Source of the DNA: Limonium bicolor
Lineage: Eukaryota; Streptophyta; Magnoliopsida; Caryophyllales; Plumbaginaceae
Length of the DNA stretch: 64,000 nucleotides
Reading direction: 5' to 3'
Assembly: GCA_023374045.1 (NCBI GenBank)
Contig: CM041783.1
Coordinates: 96,879,298-96,943,297, forward strand
The notes beneath the pieces were generated by a model. That model searched no databases, was not told where the DNA came from, and saw only the letters and a program-made list of their open reading frames with translations. The position numbers and the translations under genes were made by a program. Shown piece by piece: positions 12,536 through 22,679 of this stretch; positions within the stretch are counted from its first letter, which is position 1, and the number at the start of each line of letters is the position of its first letter.

Positions 12536-12978
12536 ACGTCGTCCCGAAGTCTCTTAATCAAATAGGTAAGTATATAAATGTATAACTACCCATTATTCCC
12601 ATAATGTATATCTATGTGATATATCATTTTCACACATCATATTGCGCTTATACAGCACATAGCCATCACGTTGTGGCGTTAGTTCAATCACATATGGATA
12701 TAGGTGATCCATCAGCACCATCATTTCCTATCAGTTCTACCAACCCTGACAACCTTCCTGAGGTGTCCATATCATTCCATTGTTCCACATTCCATATCTA
12801 ATGATTCATTTCGTATCTAGGCGATGCCATATGTAATCATTCTATAAAGCAATATGAATACATATCACAAATAGCTTAAGAAAAGTGGTACACACATGGT
12901 GTACATACAATCATTCGAACAAGTACCTCATAAGATACATACATTCAAGTGTACATCACACACAAACAACCAAACAAC

Positions 12979-13155
12979 GCACGCCCCGCGTACCAAACAT
13001 AACCAACAAAACCAATTCACTGTATGCCATGCATACGAAACAATTCACTGTATGCCATGCATACTAAACAAACAAACCTCGTGTGCCCCGCACACCACCA
13101 ATTCTTTGTATGCAATGCATACGAAAACAACAAAATTTAGTGCACACATGTGCAC
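12979..13155. repeat. array of six 15-16 bp palindromes
   Basis: Inverted repeats start at 12979 (one mismatch), 13022, 13050, 13081, 13108 and 13140. The five at 13022 onward are spaced 27-32 bp. Each has a 6-bp stem and a 3-4 base loop: GTATGC/GCATAC, GTGTGC/GCACAC, GTGCAC/GTGCAC. Stem sequences change together, keeping pairing. Confidence 0.75.
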
Positions 13156-13167
13156 AGTCAAGAGGCT

Positions 13168-13203
13168 CTACCCCCCTTAAAAAGGGTTACGCCCCCGTAC
13201 CCC
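13168..13203 (-). promoter_or_regulatory. D internal hairpin and second purine tract
   Basis: On the minus strand a GGGTACG...CGTAACCC inverted repeat (imperfect) is followed by CTTTTTAAGGGGGGTAG. The same arrangement occurs in A4 (63176), B1 (21958) and B2 (54666). It lies 652 bp upstream of the 3' LTR. Confidence 0.6.
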
Positions 13204-13758
13204 ACAAGTATACAACAGCCGCTCAACAAGGAGCGCTGGATACTTGGCTCTCAAAGAGTTCTCTAACTCGTGGATTAGCCTTATATCAGAGAGACGGGTA
13301 TGACTCTAGCCCTTCAGGGTTCCACAATATATAAAAGGTGAGGCACTGATCTTTTTGTGCTCTCTCCCAAGTTCATTCTTATGGGCCCACTCGCTCCGTA
13401 TGAGGTGTAGACCCATGAACAAAGGCTCAATTTGCCTCTTTTTTTTTTGCTGTGAATCCACTGGTTTGGATCACTAGCATATATGCGTGTGTCTTCTCTC
13501 ACTGACATTCAGTTGAGATGTAATATGACATTGGCTATTGTTAGTACTTAGTGCTCTTTGCACTTGTCTTTGTAATACTAAGACGTACCAGCCTATATGT
13601 CCACAAAGATGATGTTTGTCATCCATGTCACCTGGTGATTTTGTTCCAGAGTAATACTCTGTTGTAGTTATCTCTTTTTTTTTCCTTTTTTTTTACACAC
13701 TCTTGTTGATATCCACTTTATCTTTCTGCATTCCCATTAGATTAATAATTGCGCGAGT

Positions 13759-13800
13759 GCAATACCAAAACACTCAGTCATACAGAGTGCAGAGGCGTAA
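13759..13800 (-). promoter_or_regulatory. conserved CACTC...GAGTG hairpin block, D copy
   Basis: About 42 bp are nearly identical to 22637-22679 in B1 and, inverted, to 53968-54010 in B2. The core CACTC-AGTCATACA-GAGTG can form a 5-bp stem with a 9-base loop. The flanks differ much more. Confidence 0.6.
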
Positions 13801-14189
13801 ATGCTCAACAGCTAATATCCAATGAGGCAAATAGAAAAGATGTGCGAATTATCCTGTGAGTGGTACATTCCGAATCCACTGTTCCTTGAGCAAGGTTTCT
13901 GCTATCATATAGCTTTATCTTTTCTCCTTGCGTAGTCACTTGTTTATATCTATATCATCTGGTAGATTTTGCTCTAGATTGCAAGCATTTGCTTGTTCCT
14001 TATGAGGATTCTACATATTTTCGTCTATAATGGGTTTCCCTCTTTTTTTTTTGGGTTCCTGTCCTTGAACTGTTTCCCTGTCTTCACTGTATACTGTCTA
14101 CTGTTCTCTGTTGAAGGTTCTTGATTTCTTTAGCCCGTTGGTTTAACTGTGGCTCTTCTCGTCCATCTTCGAGGTAATCCGTCTTACTG

Positions 14190-14400
14190 TCCGTAGAATG
14201 GAGTTGACTACTTCTCGTGTTCCTAACACTACTTGTCTACTTGCATGGGGTACCGTACTGATACATTACTACTTACCCGACTAACTCATAAATAAGTCTG
14301 TCAGGCCCACATGCTCCTAACGGAGTGCGGTCGTCCCATGTCTCGTTTAGTAAACTGGTAATGTCTGTCACACGGTTGTTGTGAAGTATTCTGTTGTCAA
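14190..14400 (-). other. conserved non-coding block, D copy
   Basis: It follows 24052-24256 in B1 and 52391-52612 in B2 (inverted), with CCGTAGAATGGAGT, TTACCCGACTAACTCATAA, CTGTCAGGCCCACA, CGGAGTGCGGTCGT and GAAGTATTCTGT in order. Part of it (CTCC...GGAG within CCACA...TGCGG) can fold. Confidence 0.6.
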
Positions 14401-15160
14401 TCTCCCTTTGATGGATATCTTTTTTTTTTGTTCTTCTTCTTCTTTTTTTTTTGGTCTTCTTTTTGCTTCTGCTTTTTTTTGTCTTCTTTTTGCTTCTGCC
14501 TTTTTTTTTTGTCTAATAGTTCGTGTTATCGGTTATCCCGTAATAAGTGTTATTGCCTTTGTGCCATCCGTGGTAATTCGTATCATAGACTGGTATTATT
14601 CAACTCGGTGTAAATAAAATCCGTGCTATATTAGTAAACTTGTTTCTCCCTTTTTTTGATCACATTGAGTACAACACATTTTCCTTTTTCTCCCTGTTTT
14701 TTTTTTCTGATCATATCCCATCCATAGTTCATATTCGTCCCCTCATCCATGTAATTGGATGTATTGCAGATTGCATAATAGCTTGAGCAACTTGGCTCTT
14801 CACTTCCCAACCATCCTCACTGACGGTGGTGCATCTACAAAGGGTATGCTTGTCCATAAGGACTAAACATTCATCACTAGTAGTGACTAGCATCAACTGC
14901 GGGTATACACTGGTGGTATTTGGCTAATAAGCCCTGTCTGAAAATTCCCAACAATTTAAACTCGTGTGGTTTATAGTCATAGTGGCTGTATAGTTTCCCC
15001 AGTTGCAGTGGTTGGACTAACGGTCCTTCCATAGTTGCATAAGTTTCTAATCTCAAGGTTTGTATGAAAAAGTTTGAAAAACAGTTTTTTTTTGATAAAA
15101 GGTTAAAATGTAGTAGTTGTTGCAGTTGTATTTGCAGTAGCTGTTACTGTTGCTGTCGCT

Positions 15161-15239
15161 GCACTTGCTGTAGCAAGTGCGCAAGGCAGATGGAAATTTC
15201 AGTAGTTTATTGTCATAGCGCTTGTAGTAGCAAGTGCGC
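15161..15239 (-). repeat. duplicated GCACTTGC hairpin, D copy
   Basis: GCACTTGCTGTAGCAAGTGC (15161-15180) is a perfect 9-bp stem. A second version at 15218-15239 (GCGCTTG...CAAGTGC) keeps seven pairs with one G-U. The two lie in a roughly 57-bp tandem duplication. The B copies have GCACTTGCC/GGCAAGTGC, a compensatory change at the stem top. Confidence 0.65.
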
Positions 15240-15810
15240 CATGTAGGTGGAAATTCTGGTTCAGTAATTCCCGGTCTCATTGACTCTTCGTCATTTGAGT
15301 ATTACTACATTGTGATGTAAGCATTAACATCCTGTTCATATATATTATCCGTCAAGGTTTAAAACTTACTGGTACTGAGTACACATAATCTCAAAAGTCA
15401 TACACAAATGGCGAGTGGTCCCCGACACACTCCCATATACTAATAACATAAGTCTGTTTAACATCCAAGGTAAGTACATAACAAAGTAAGTAAACAAAGT
15501 CTTCCACCAGCGGTCTCATGGAATTAGGGTACTCATGCCCTATCTACTCCCTTGCCCTTCAGGGCTCCAGCATCAGTAGATGTCTGGCCATCCTGACCGC
15601 CTCGTGGTACTCCAGATCCTCCAGCTAAGGTCTTCTGAGTATTCTTTGGTGGCCTGTAATTACGGCTCTCTAGGTTCATCCAACACTCGAATTCCCTATG
15701 GCCCTCTTTGTGGCAGCACCGACACTTGACTTTGCGGCCTTCGCAGTCGACCCCAGGATGGTCTTTCCCACAACGCTTACAGTAAAAGTGGCGCTGGGGC
15801 TGTCTGGTGC

Positions 15811-15895
15811 CTAATGGTAGTAATTAAGTTTAAGTTACAATCTGATGATTTAAAGGTTAAGGTCACAATTCAATTTAAGAGGTAGGTGTTCTCAC
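15811..15895 (-). other. putative intron 2 in D gag (85 nt)
   Basis: Donor G|GTGAGA at 15895, acceptor CCATTAG at 15811, AT-rich, with stop codons. Removing it joins the exon 2 frame to the zinc-knuckle frame exactly. Confidence 0.5.
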
Positions 15896-15987
15896 CCTTA
15901 GAAGGTGCTGGGCCGATCAACCAAAGGACTGGCTCTTTTCCCTTTGCTCCCTGGTGACCCTGCTGCCCTTTCTTTGGAAAGAATTTC

Positions 15988-16062
15988 CTATTTAAGGTTT
16001 CGGGTCAGCATTCTTAAGGTATTTAATATGATAAATAATCTAAAAATGGAATAAGTCCTTAC
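15988..16062 (-). other. putative intron 1 in D gag (75 nt)
   Basis: Donor AAA|GTAAGG at 16062, acceptor AAATAG at 15988, CTGAC branch-like motif between. Removing it keeps the frame into a Lys/Gln-rich exon of 92 nt (15896-15987). Confidence 0.5.
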
Positions 16063-16542
16063 TTTCCCTTCTTTTGGCTTTCGCCTGGAGATGCTCCTCC
16101 ACCCTTAGACTCTCCCTCAGGGTTCTTCCTTTTCTTGGCCCCGAGAGTCTCTTCCCGAGTGTGGAGCATTAGCTCCGTCCTCGAGGCAGCCTGTAACACC
16201 CCAACCGTTAATCTCGTCATTACCTCTTAAACCGTTACTAATTACTCATCCTCACGCAGCGGAACTCTAATTACAACGAGGGGTGAAACAACGCCGTTAG
16301 CCACCCATGTGGCTAACCAGGCCTTTCTTACATACCGTAACGGTCTGATGAAATGGAACAACCGAGTACTTATACAGAATCAATACTCATCATCTTTACA
16401 ATACCGAGTCTACAATATACGGATGCCGATAACATACTCGGACTTACACCTCAGTCTAATGCATAAGTAATTTCAATCTAACTACCCATGCTACACAGCA
16501 GTCCCCGTCCTACTCTCTCGAACGGTGGTCAGCTTCAGGTAC

Positions 16543-16556
16543 CTGCACACTAAAAA
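16543..16556 (-). promoter_or_regulatory. B1 3' LTR putative leader splice acceptor
   Basis: On the minus strand CGTTTTTAGTGTGCAG ends at 16543, 351 bp from the LTR end, just after the palindrome CCCCCTAGGGGG. B2 has its acceptor-like site at the same 351 bp. Confidence 0.4.
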
Positions 16557-16831
16557 CGTTCCCCCTAGGGGGTCAGCATACGCTGAATATGAATTTCGCA
16601 TATACCGCGTGCTAACCGCGGTACACCGACTACTTTTGGTCGAGAGCATGGAGATTCATTTTAATTCAATCAACATGCAAATAGTAATACATTCTATATG
16701 TACACTACACAAAGATTCGACAATCAATCATGGGATACCATCCCTAACTAACATGACAAGGTTGTTAGTTGTTTCAATACTCTAGGCCTTGAGGGTTATA
16801 CCTCTCTATGCCTTGGTTACTCATTCAGTAA

Positions 16832-16963
16832 CTCACCCACTCTCTCGGGTTACTTATACTTATACTCACCCATTCTCTCGGGTTACTTATACTTATACAT
16901 GCCCATTATCTCGGGTTACTCATACATATACTCACCCATTCTCTCGGGTTACTTATACTCAAG
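16832..16963 (+). repeat. 33-bp tandem repeat, four copies (B1 3' LTR)
   Basis: Units start at 16832, 16865, 16898 and 16931 around the core CTCTCGGGTTACTTATAC. Since 33 is a multiple of three it creates an open frame that is not a gene. Confidence 0.9.
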
Positions 16964-18208
16964 CTCTTGTAGATTCTCGAGACACTACAGGTCTCCTACG
17001 CCACGCTTGTTACTCTTAATACATTCTTAAGCCGAAACTCACGGCTCTCAAGCATAGTCTTACTTCCCCGGTTTCGACCCTACTCTGGGTCTAGCATGGT
17101 GGGAAGGTTCAACTAGCTCTTGGAACTCTCTCTTAGTTCCTATCTCTTTTACATAGGTCCGACTACTCTCGGACTACTCACATTCCCATACACTCCTCTC
17201 CCGGAGTTATAATAATATTATGTATATTATTCTGGAAGCATCACTCACGATGTCTCTAATGACTTTGGGAACATTACTCAAGTTCGGTTACTCTTGGGTT
17301 TAAGAGTTACCCTTACATTTCCTTTACTCATACTTTAGGTTATTTTCTTATACCGGTAAAATCCTCATATAGGAGGTCGACCATGTCTCAAGGGAGTTAC
17401 ATAGTCCCTTAGGTCTCTTTTACCTTTCTTATAAGTTCACATTATTGGACTAACTTCAATCCTCTCGATGGAGGTTCGTTTATCTCTCCACTCATATTTA
17501 TTTCGTGGATTGTTGCAATAAGGTTTCCTAACCGTTATCGGGTATTTACTCAACCCGTACATCTCCTCACATTCTAGGGAGTTTATATGTTTGTGTCATC
17601 GTTACACTTAAATCGATAGTTTACGTGTGTTTGCATACTTCCATTGGTTATGTGACTACCCGTTCAACGGGTTTCTAGTCAATCAATACTCACTAAGAGT
17701 CGGTCTATGCACTACGTTAGACCACACCGGCATACAAGTATGTTAGCTCATACAACATACAACAATGCATGCATAATCAAACAAGGGATTATTTTCATGC
17801 TTTAATCTTGATTAAGCCGGCACACAAACACACAAATCAGAGTAACTCGGTTAGCATATGGGGCATGAGAAAATCATACCTTTCACCGGGGTTTTTACTT
17901 TTACCGTGTCATCTCACCATGCTTGGTTCACACACGATCCACTGATAACATTCAAATGTTTTATTAACATCAAAGCATTACGGTATGTAAAACTAATACT
18001 CCCGTACTTAACCCTGTTATCCCGTTTAACTTAGTTTTACTCATGTGTTCTTAAACTCACAACTTTCTCTTTCACTTATCAAACTTGTTTACACTCCTAA
18101 TGACCTTTAAACATCATTATTCAAGTCCTAATTACCTTATATTATCATTACCATTCAATTCCCCATCATTAGAATGCAAGAAAACACATTCTGTTACATT
18201 TCTGGCCT

Positions 18209-18388
18209 GGTCCGGGTTTGTGTCCGGGGTTACAAACCCGGACCAAACACTGGAATCACTTTCTGTCGTATTTTTCATGTGTTCCGGGTTTGTGTCCGGG
18301 TTTACAAACCCGGACCATCCCCTGGGATGACCTTCTGCCATGTTTTTGCTATGTTCCGGGTTTGCATTCCGATTGCAAACCCGGACAA
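18209..18388 (-). repeat. B1 3' LTR inverted-repeat array, period 72 bp
   Basis: TCCGGGTTTG starts at 18211, 18283 and 18355 (exactly 72 bp apart), each closed by CAAACCCGGA. The third unit has coupled changes inside the loop (TTTGCATTCCGATTGCAAA). Confidence 0.85.
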
Positions 18389-19189
18389 CCCCTGGAACTG
18401 TCAAAATTTGCAGTTTTTCACCACTTTTAAACCCCTAAATCACCTTCAATCATTTCCTAATCATTCCATAAGTTTTCCACATGTTTAATCATCATAAAAC
18501 ATGCTCTAAACCTCTTCAAATCATGGGTTAAACCCTTACACAAATTCTTGCTCCAATTCACACTTTCTTTCATTCTCATTTCTACACTAATGCACACTTG
18601 TGCATTCTCAATCCTCTCTTGGCACTTGCATTTCATTCTCTCTTAATTTGACCAACCCAAACTTCCAAGATAATGCACACCTCATACCAAGTTCCAAAAC
18701 TCACTCTTAAAGCCTTAAATCTCCTTTGTTTTCTAGAAACTCCTCAAGCATTTAAACAATCTCTTTGCCACAGATTTTGCACCGATCGTCTATCTTATCA
18801 CAAGCATCCCCAAAGTGGTTTACTAACTCCAATCAATCTTCATACATACCTAGCCTCTCCTAGGCTATTCACCACCCAAACCAACACTTAAACCACTGAT
18901 TACCCAAGCTCATTTCTTCACATATTTCATCCTAAAACTAGCCAAACCACAAGGGTTCTATCAGCACACATATAAATCCATCAATACTCATCAAACTCTA
19001 CAAATTCAACACAATGCTTAATTCATAAAATGCATAACACATAAACAAACACTTTATTTCACAAATGTTTTCTCACTTGTATTATTTCTATACAAGCACA
19101 TTATCACCACAAATCAAGTGGGGTTCATTCATTTTATTCACCCATCCCAAATTCTAATACACATAGACTATACTTAAGGGTTGGTTTCT

Positions 19190-19558
19190 TACCTTGGATT
19201 CTCTCAAGTTTCCTTTTAAATACTCTTCTCCTCTTTTCTTCACCCAAAATCGGTCAAGGCAATCTCTTTGCCCAATTCTCTTGACCAAAATATAAATGGG
19301 CGTAAGGAGTATTAGTTAGCTCTTTTAGTTAAGGCAACCACTCATGAATTCAAAGAAAGGCTTAAGGCATAGAATTGGACATTACCTTAAGAAACCCTAG
19401 AATTGGTTTGCCCAAAAATCAAAGGAGGAGCTCCAACCCACCATTGGAGACTTGGAGAGTAGCTCAAAACAAAGAGAAGCAAGGCATTAACACATGCCAA
19501 AATCGGCCAACACAAGGAAGTGAAGAAAAATGTATTTTTCTTTGGATATTTTTACCTT
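19190..19558 (-). promoter_or_regulatory. B1 3' LTR putative leader splice donors
   Basis: On the minus strand CAAGGTAAA at 19555, TAAGGTAAT at 19385 and CAAGGTAAG at 19192: spacings 170 and 193 bp, the first about 960 bp from the LTR start. Confidence 0.4.
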
Positions 19559-19789
19559 GGATGGAAGAGGAGATGTCTAGCTCCAAGAACATGTGATTTC
19601 CTTCTCAAATGGAGTATACCCATGAATATGAACTTCTTCCTTTTCGAATTTTGGAAAGAGAGGGAGATAGGCCTTGATGAGAGGGGCAAGAATCTAGGCT
19701 CGGTTTTTAATTCGGAGCTTTAATGAAGCTTGTACTTGGAGAAGAAGTAAGGAAGCCATGGGAGCTCCTTTGTAGCAGCTCAAATCGTC

Positions 19790-19945
19790 AAAGGAGGAAG
19801 AAGAACCAGAAGAGAGGAAAGAGAGGATGTGCTCACGGTGGGGAAAGGAGAATGAGAAGAGAGAGAAGAGGAAAGGTGAGTATATGTGTACCTTTTCCAC
19901 TTTTACTATTTACTTTATGCTTTTTGACATACTATATTAATTAAC
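19790..19945 (-). promoter_or_regulatory. B1 3' LTR putative promoter
   Basis: On the minus strand a TTAATATAGTATG motif (about 19932-19945) precedes a long CT-rich patch (19790-19880), upstream of the first donor-like site. Confidence 0.35.
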
Positions 19946-20516
19946 TAGTTATGTGTGAGAGGGGAGTCACAAGACTCATAAAAATCAGCCCCCACCATAT
20001 TAGTAAGCTGGAGCGTTTTTCGGTTTCTGACAGAAAACGCTCGTTATTTTACCCGGTTTGGCACTATTCACTCACCGGGCCCGTTTTTCGGATTTTTCTC
20101 GTTTCTTTATTTTTAATGGCTATTAAGCTTCCATTAATACTTAATTATAGTTATATAATCAACTATAATTTTTACGGGTCTATTTGACCACTTAAAGTCA
20201 CGTTTTCGGGTTTTCCCGAAAAACGCGCTTTTATGCTTAATTAGCGTTTTAACCCATTATTTGGATCCGTTTTCTTCGGGAATTAATCCCGTATACTAAT
20301 TAGGCTTAACTAAGCCTTAGAAATCCATCACGGACCCTAACGAGATCATGTATCTCTTATAATCATTTAATGTGCGTTTTAGCGTTTTTCGCGTTCAACG
20401 CATTTTCTCTTTTCTTTTGGTTTTATTCTTTTTACCAATACTCTCTAGGCACCATTAGGCCCTTAATAATCATATTAGAGTAATTAAATCACCATTTTTA
20501 GATCCGGGGTATTAAA

Positions 20517-20532
20517 ATCTACCCCCTTAAGG
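20517..20532 (-). promoter_or_regulatory. B1 polypurine tract
   Basis: Minus strand CCTTAAGGGGGTAGAT directly abuts the LTR start TTTAATACCCC. Confidence 0.85.
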
Positions 20533-21957
20533 AACTTTGCCCTCAAAGTTGGTGAATCTAATATGGTTGGTCTCATGGCATTCTATGCCGAGGTTATAAT
20601 ACATGTATAACCTTACAGACTCCACAAGTCCGACTCATTTCACACTACACATACCACACATATACCACAGCATGTATAGCAATCAAAAATACTCTTTTTA
20701 CTCTCTCCATGGAATCAGTCCGAAGACAAGAAGGCACTACAGTCCTTGAATCCATATCGAGTAATACACTACTGATCCCTCAGGTACCGGTCATGTTGGA
20801 CACTTACGCTCTCTGGTCCACGGCCGTTTCATGACTACTGGGCACTTACTCTCTCTGGCCCACGGTACCTTCGGTTCTGATCAAAACGTTACACATATAC
20901 ATATCCTCAGGCACTCTGGTTGACTCACTCAACACAGGAACATCTCAGGGTACTCTCCCCGTCCCGCTGCCTTTGGAAAAATCACACACTGACACCGCCC
21001 CAACCGGTCACTTAGGACCGCCGCACGTACGGTGCAATGGTTTCAAAACTAATACACGCCCACCGTTCTACCGGTCATCAAGACTTAAGGCTCAGCCATC
21101 GGCGGGTGATAGCGGTTTCAAAACCAGTTTTCGTTTCCATCTTCATACTTGAAGAAAATTCTTTTTCAAAATCTGTTTGAAAATTCTTTTTAAAACATCA
21201 CACAACTCCAAATCCGGTTTATGGTAGTTGTATCCTTTCTTAGCGTGATTACTTGTGACCACTTATAGGGAGCTTCAAGAATCATCCAACCCTGATGTGA
21301 TCAGCATCAGTGTTGAACTATCCTTACACCCCATTTTGTGTTCGGTTTCCCTTGATCGCTAGCAGATCAAGTTCCACCTCCCACGTCAGTTTCAAACAAT
21401 CAGATAGTCAAACATTTTTGTTTTCTATCTTTTACTCTTTCTAGTCGTATTCATAAAACAATCTGTTTCAATTTATCTTTATCATGGAACTTAAGTCATC
21501 CATTATTCTCTATTTGTTTCACTTACCTTGCCTAGGCATTCCATACTTGTGGCCTCATTAGTCAAATTATTACTCAACTTAAAACATACAACATACAACT
21601 CCAAAGGATGGAACTCACTCCATCAATCATTCTCAAATAAAATCACCTAGGGAACTCACTCCCTCTTAGGTTACACATCGGTTTCATGACGATTCATACT
21701 CATCATAACTCATGTCTAATCTCACTAGACATATACTATAGGGATTCTTATTCCCTAGGAGTCTCTCTACTCCTCTTTTCATAAATATTACATACTCGTT
21801 ACTTGCATCACTCATGCACAATAATCATTATTACACAATGAATGGTACATATGTTTATGTAACATAAGTTCCAATCATCAAAACAATTTCTTTTTGTGCT
21901 ATGCACATAGTAGTTTACGCACCAATACGTAAAACGTACTCTAAACGGTTTCTCGCC

Positions 21958-21991
21958 CTACCCCCCTTAAAAGGGGTTACGCCCGCGTAAC
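21958..21991 (-). promoter_or_regulatory. B1 internal hairpin and second purine tract
   Basis: Minus strand GTTACGCGGGCGTAAC (perfect 7-bp stem) then CCCCTTTTAAGGGGGGTAG. It lies about 1.44 kb upstream of the 3' LTR, the same distance as in B2. Confidence 0.65.
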
Positions 21992-22636
21992 CAACCTTAT
22001 GTTATCACCGAACATTGGTTAATTAACTCATAACCGGGTTCGGTTCTAGCCTCTAAGGCTTCAAAACACTCACAATTGCTAGGTATACTTAACCTTTGAG
22101 TTACGGTCCACAAGCTTCTATTGCGTGACCTGATAACTAGAGCTTAACTCGCCCTTTTTGGTACTCTCAATGTATTATCCACTCCCTTTCTATCCCTTTT
22201 GACTTGGGAATAAAGGTTAGTCAATCGTCGCTAGGTATCTCTTACCGTATGCGAATTCGATGAGTTATAGATTTTCTCTCCGATTCTCTGGAAATCTATA
22301 TATTTTTTGTATAACTCTGTATACTTTTGTGGTTATTCACTACCTTTTTCCGACTTATTGTCGGTTGAGGTCAAGCTACTACTTAGCATGTAGTGCTTAC
22401 TCATTTGATAATGACGTCTGAATCATGTTTGTTTATTTATTTTTGTACAAGAATTCCTCGTTCATACTACTCTGCCTTTTTCCACATATCGATCCTGGGC
22501 CCTGTGGGTTACTGCCCACGTTCTTTGTGCATCTTTGGCCAATGGCCGCACGGTTATCTCTCTAGATTCTCACTCAACAGGCTTCGTTGACATTTCTCAA
22601 TTCCTGGCTCTCCCACTCGATCATTACCGCACAAGT

Positions 22637-22679
22637 GCAATACCAAAACACTCAGTCATACAGAGTGCAGAAGCGTAAA
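22637..22679 (-). promoter_or_regulatory. conserved CACTC...GAGTG hairpin block, B1 copy
   Basis: Nearly identical to 13759-13800 in D, including the core CACTCAGTCATACAGAGTG. Confidence 0.6.

Larger units (their letters stand above)
12536..15532 (-). other. D non-coding 3' internal domain, homologous to the B interiors
   Basis: From the gag stop to the purine tract there is 3 kb without pol. Several blocks are shared in the same order with B1 (20517-25565) and B2 (51610-56139): a GCACTTGC hairpin, a block of about 210 bp, a CACTC...GAGTG hairpin, and a hairpin plus second purine tract. Runs of T/A punctuate the rest. The shared blocks suggest cis-acting RNA functions rather than remnant coding, though decayed pol sequence is not excluded. 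Confidence 0.65.
15533..16191 (-). pseudogene. gag: D gag, 3' half with CCHC zinc knuckle and two possible introns
   Basis: C-terminal part of a Ty3/gypsy nucleocapsid, separated from its N-terminus by B1. The frame runs through a Lys-rich region (RRFQECYEAASRTELML spans the insertion site), reaches a TAA at the first donor-like site (16062), and resumes further on. If GT-AG segments 15988-16062 (75 nt) and 15811-15895 (85 nt) are removed, one open frame continues to TGA at 15533-15535. It includes an upstream Cys/His cluster (CKRCGKDHPGVDC) and a perfect CX2CX4HX4C knuckle (CRCCHKEGHREFEC), expected to bind RNA. Both segments are AT-rich with stops; the first has a CTGAC branch-like motif 17 nt from its acceptor. 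They could instead be insertions in a dead gene. Confidence 0.7.
16192..20516 (-). repeat. B1 3' LTR
   Basis: 4,325 bp, nearly identical to 25566-29942. Read on the minus strand it starts TTTAATACCCC and ends GGGTGTTACA. Compared with the 5' LTR it lacks about 50 bp near 18895, present at 28270-28320. Confidence 0.92.

Noticed and set aside
16789..17019. Frame of 76 codons with repeated PLSRVTYTYTH-like words
   Set aside because: Produced by a 33-bp tandem repeat in the LTR, whose length is a multiple of three; antisense to the element.
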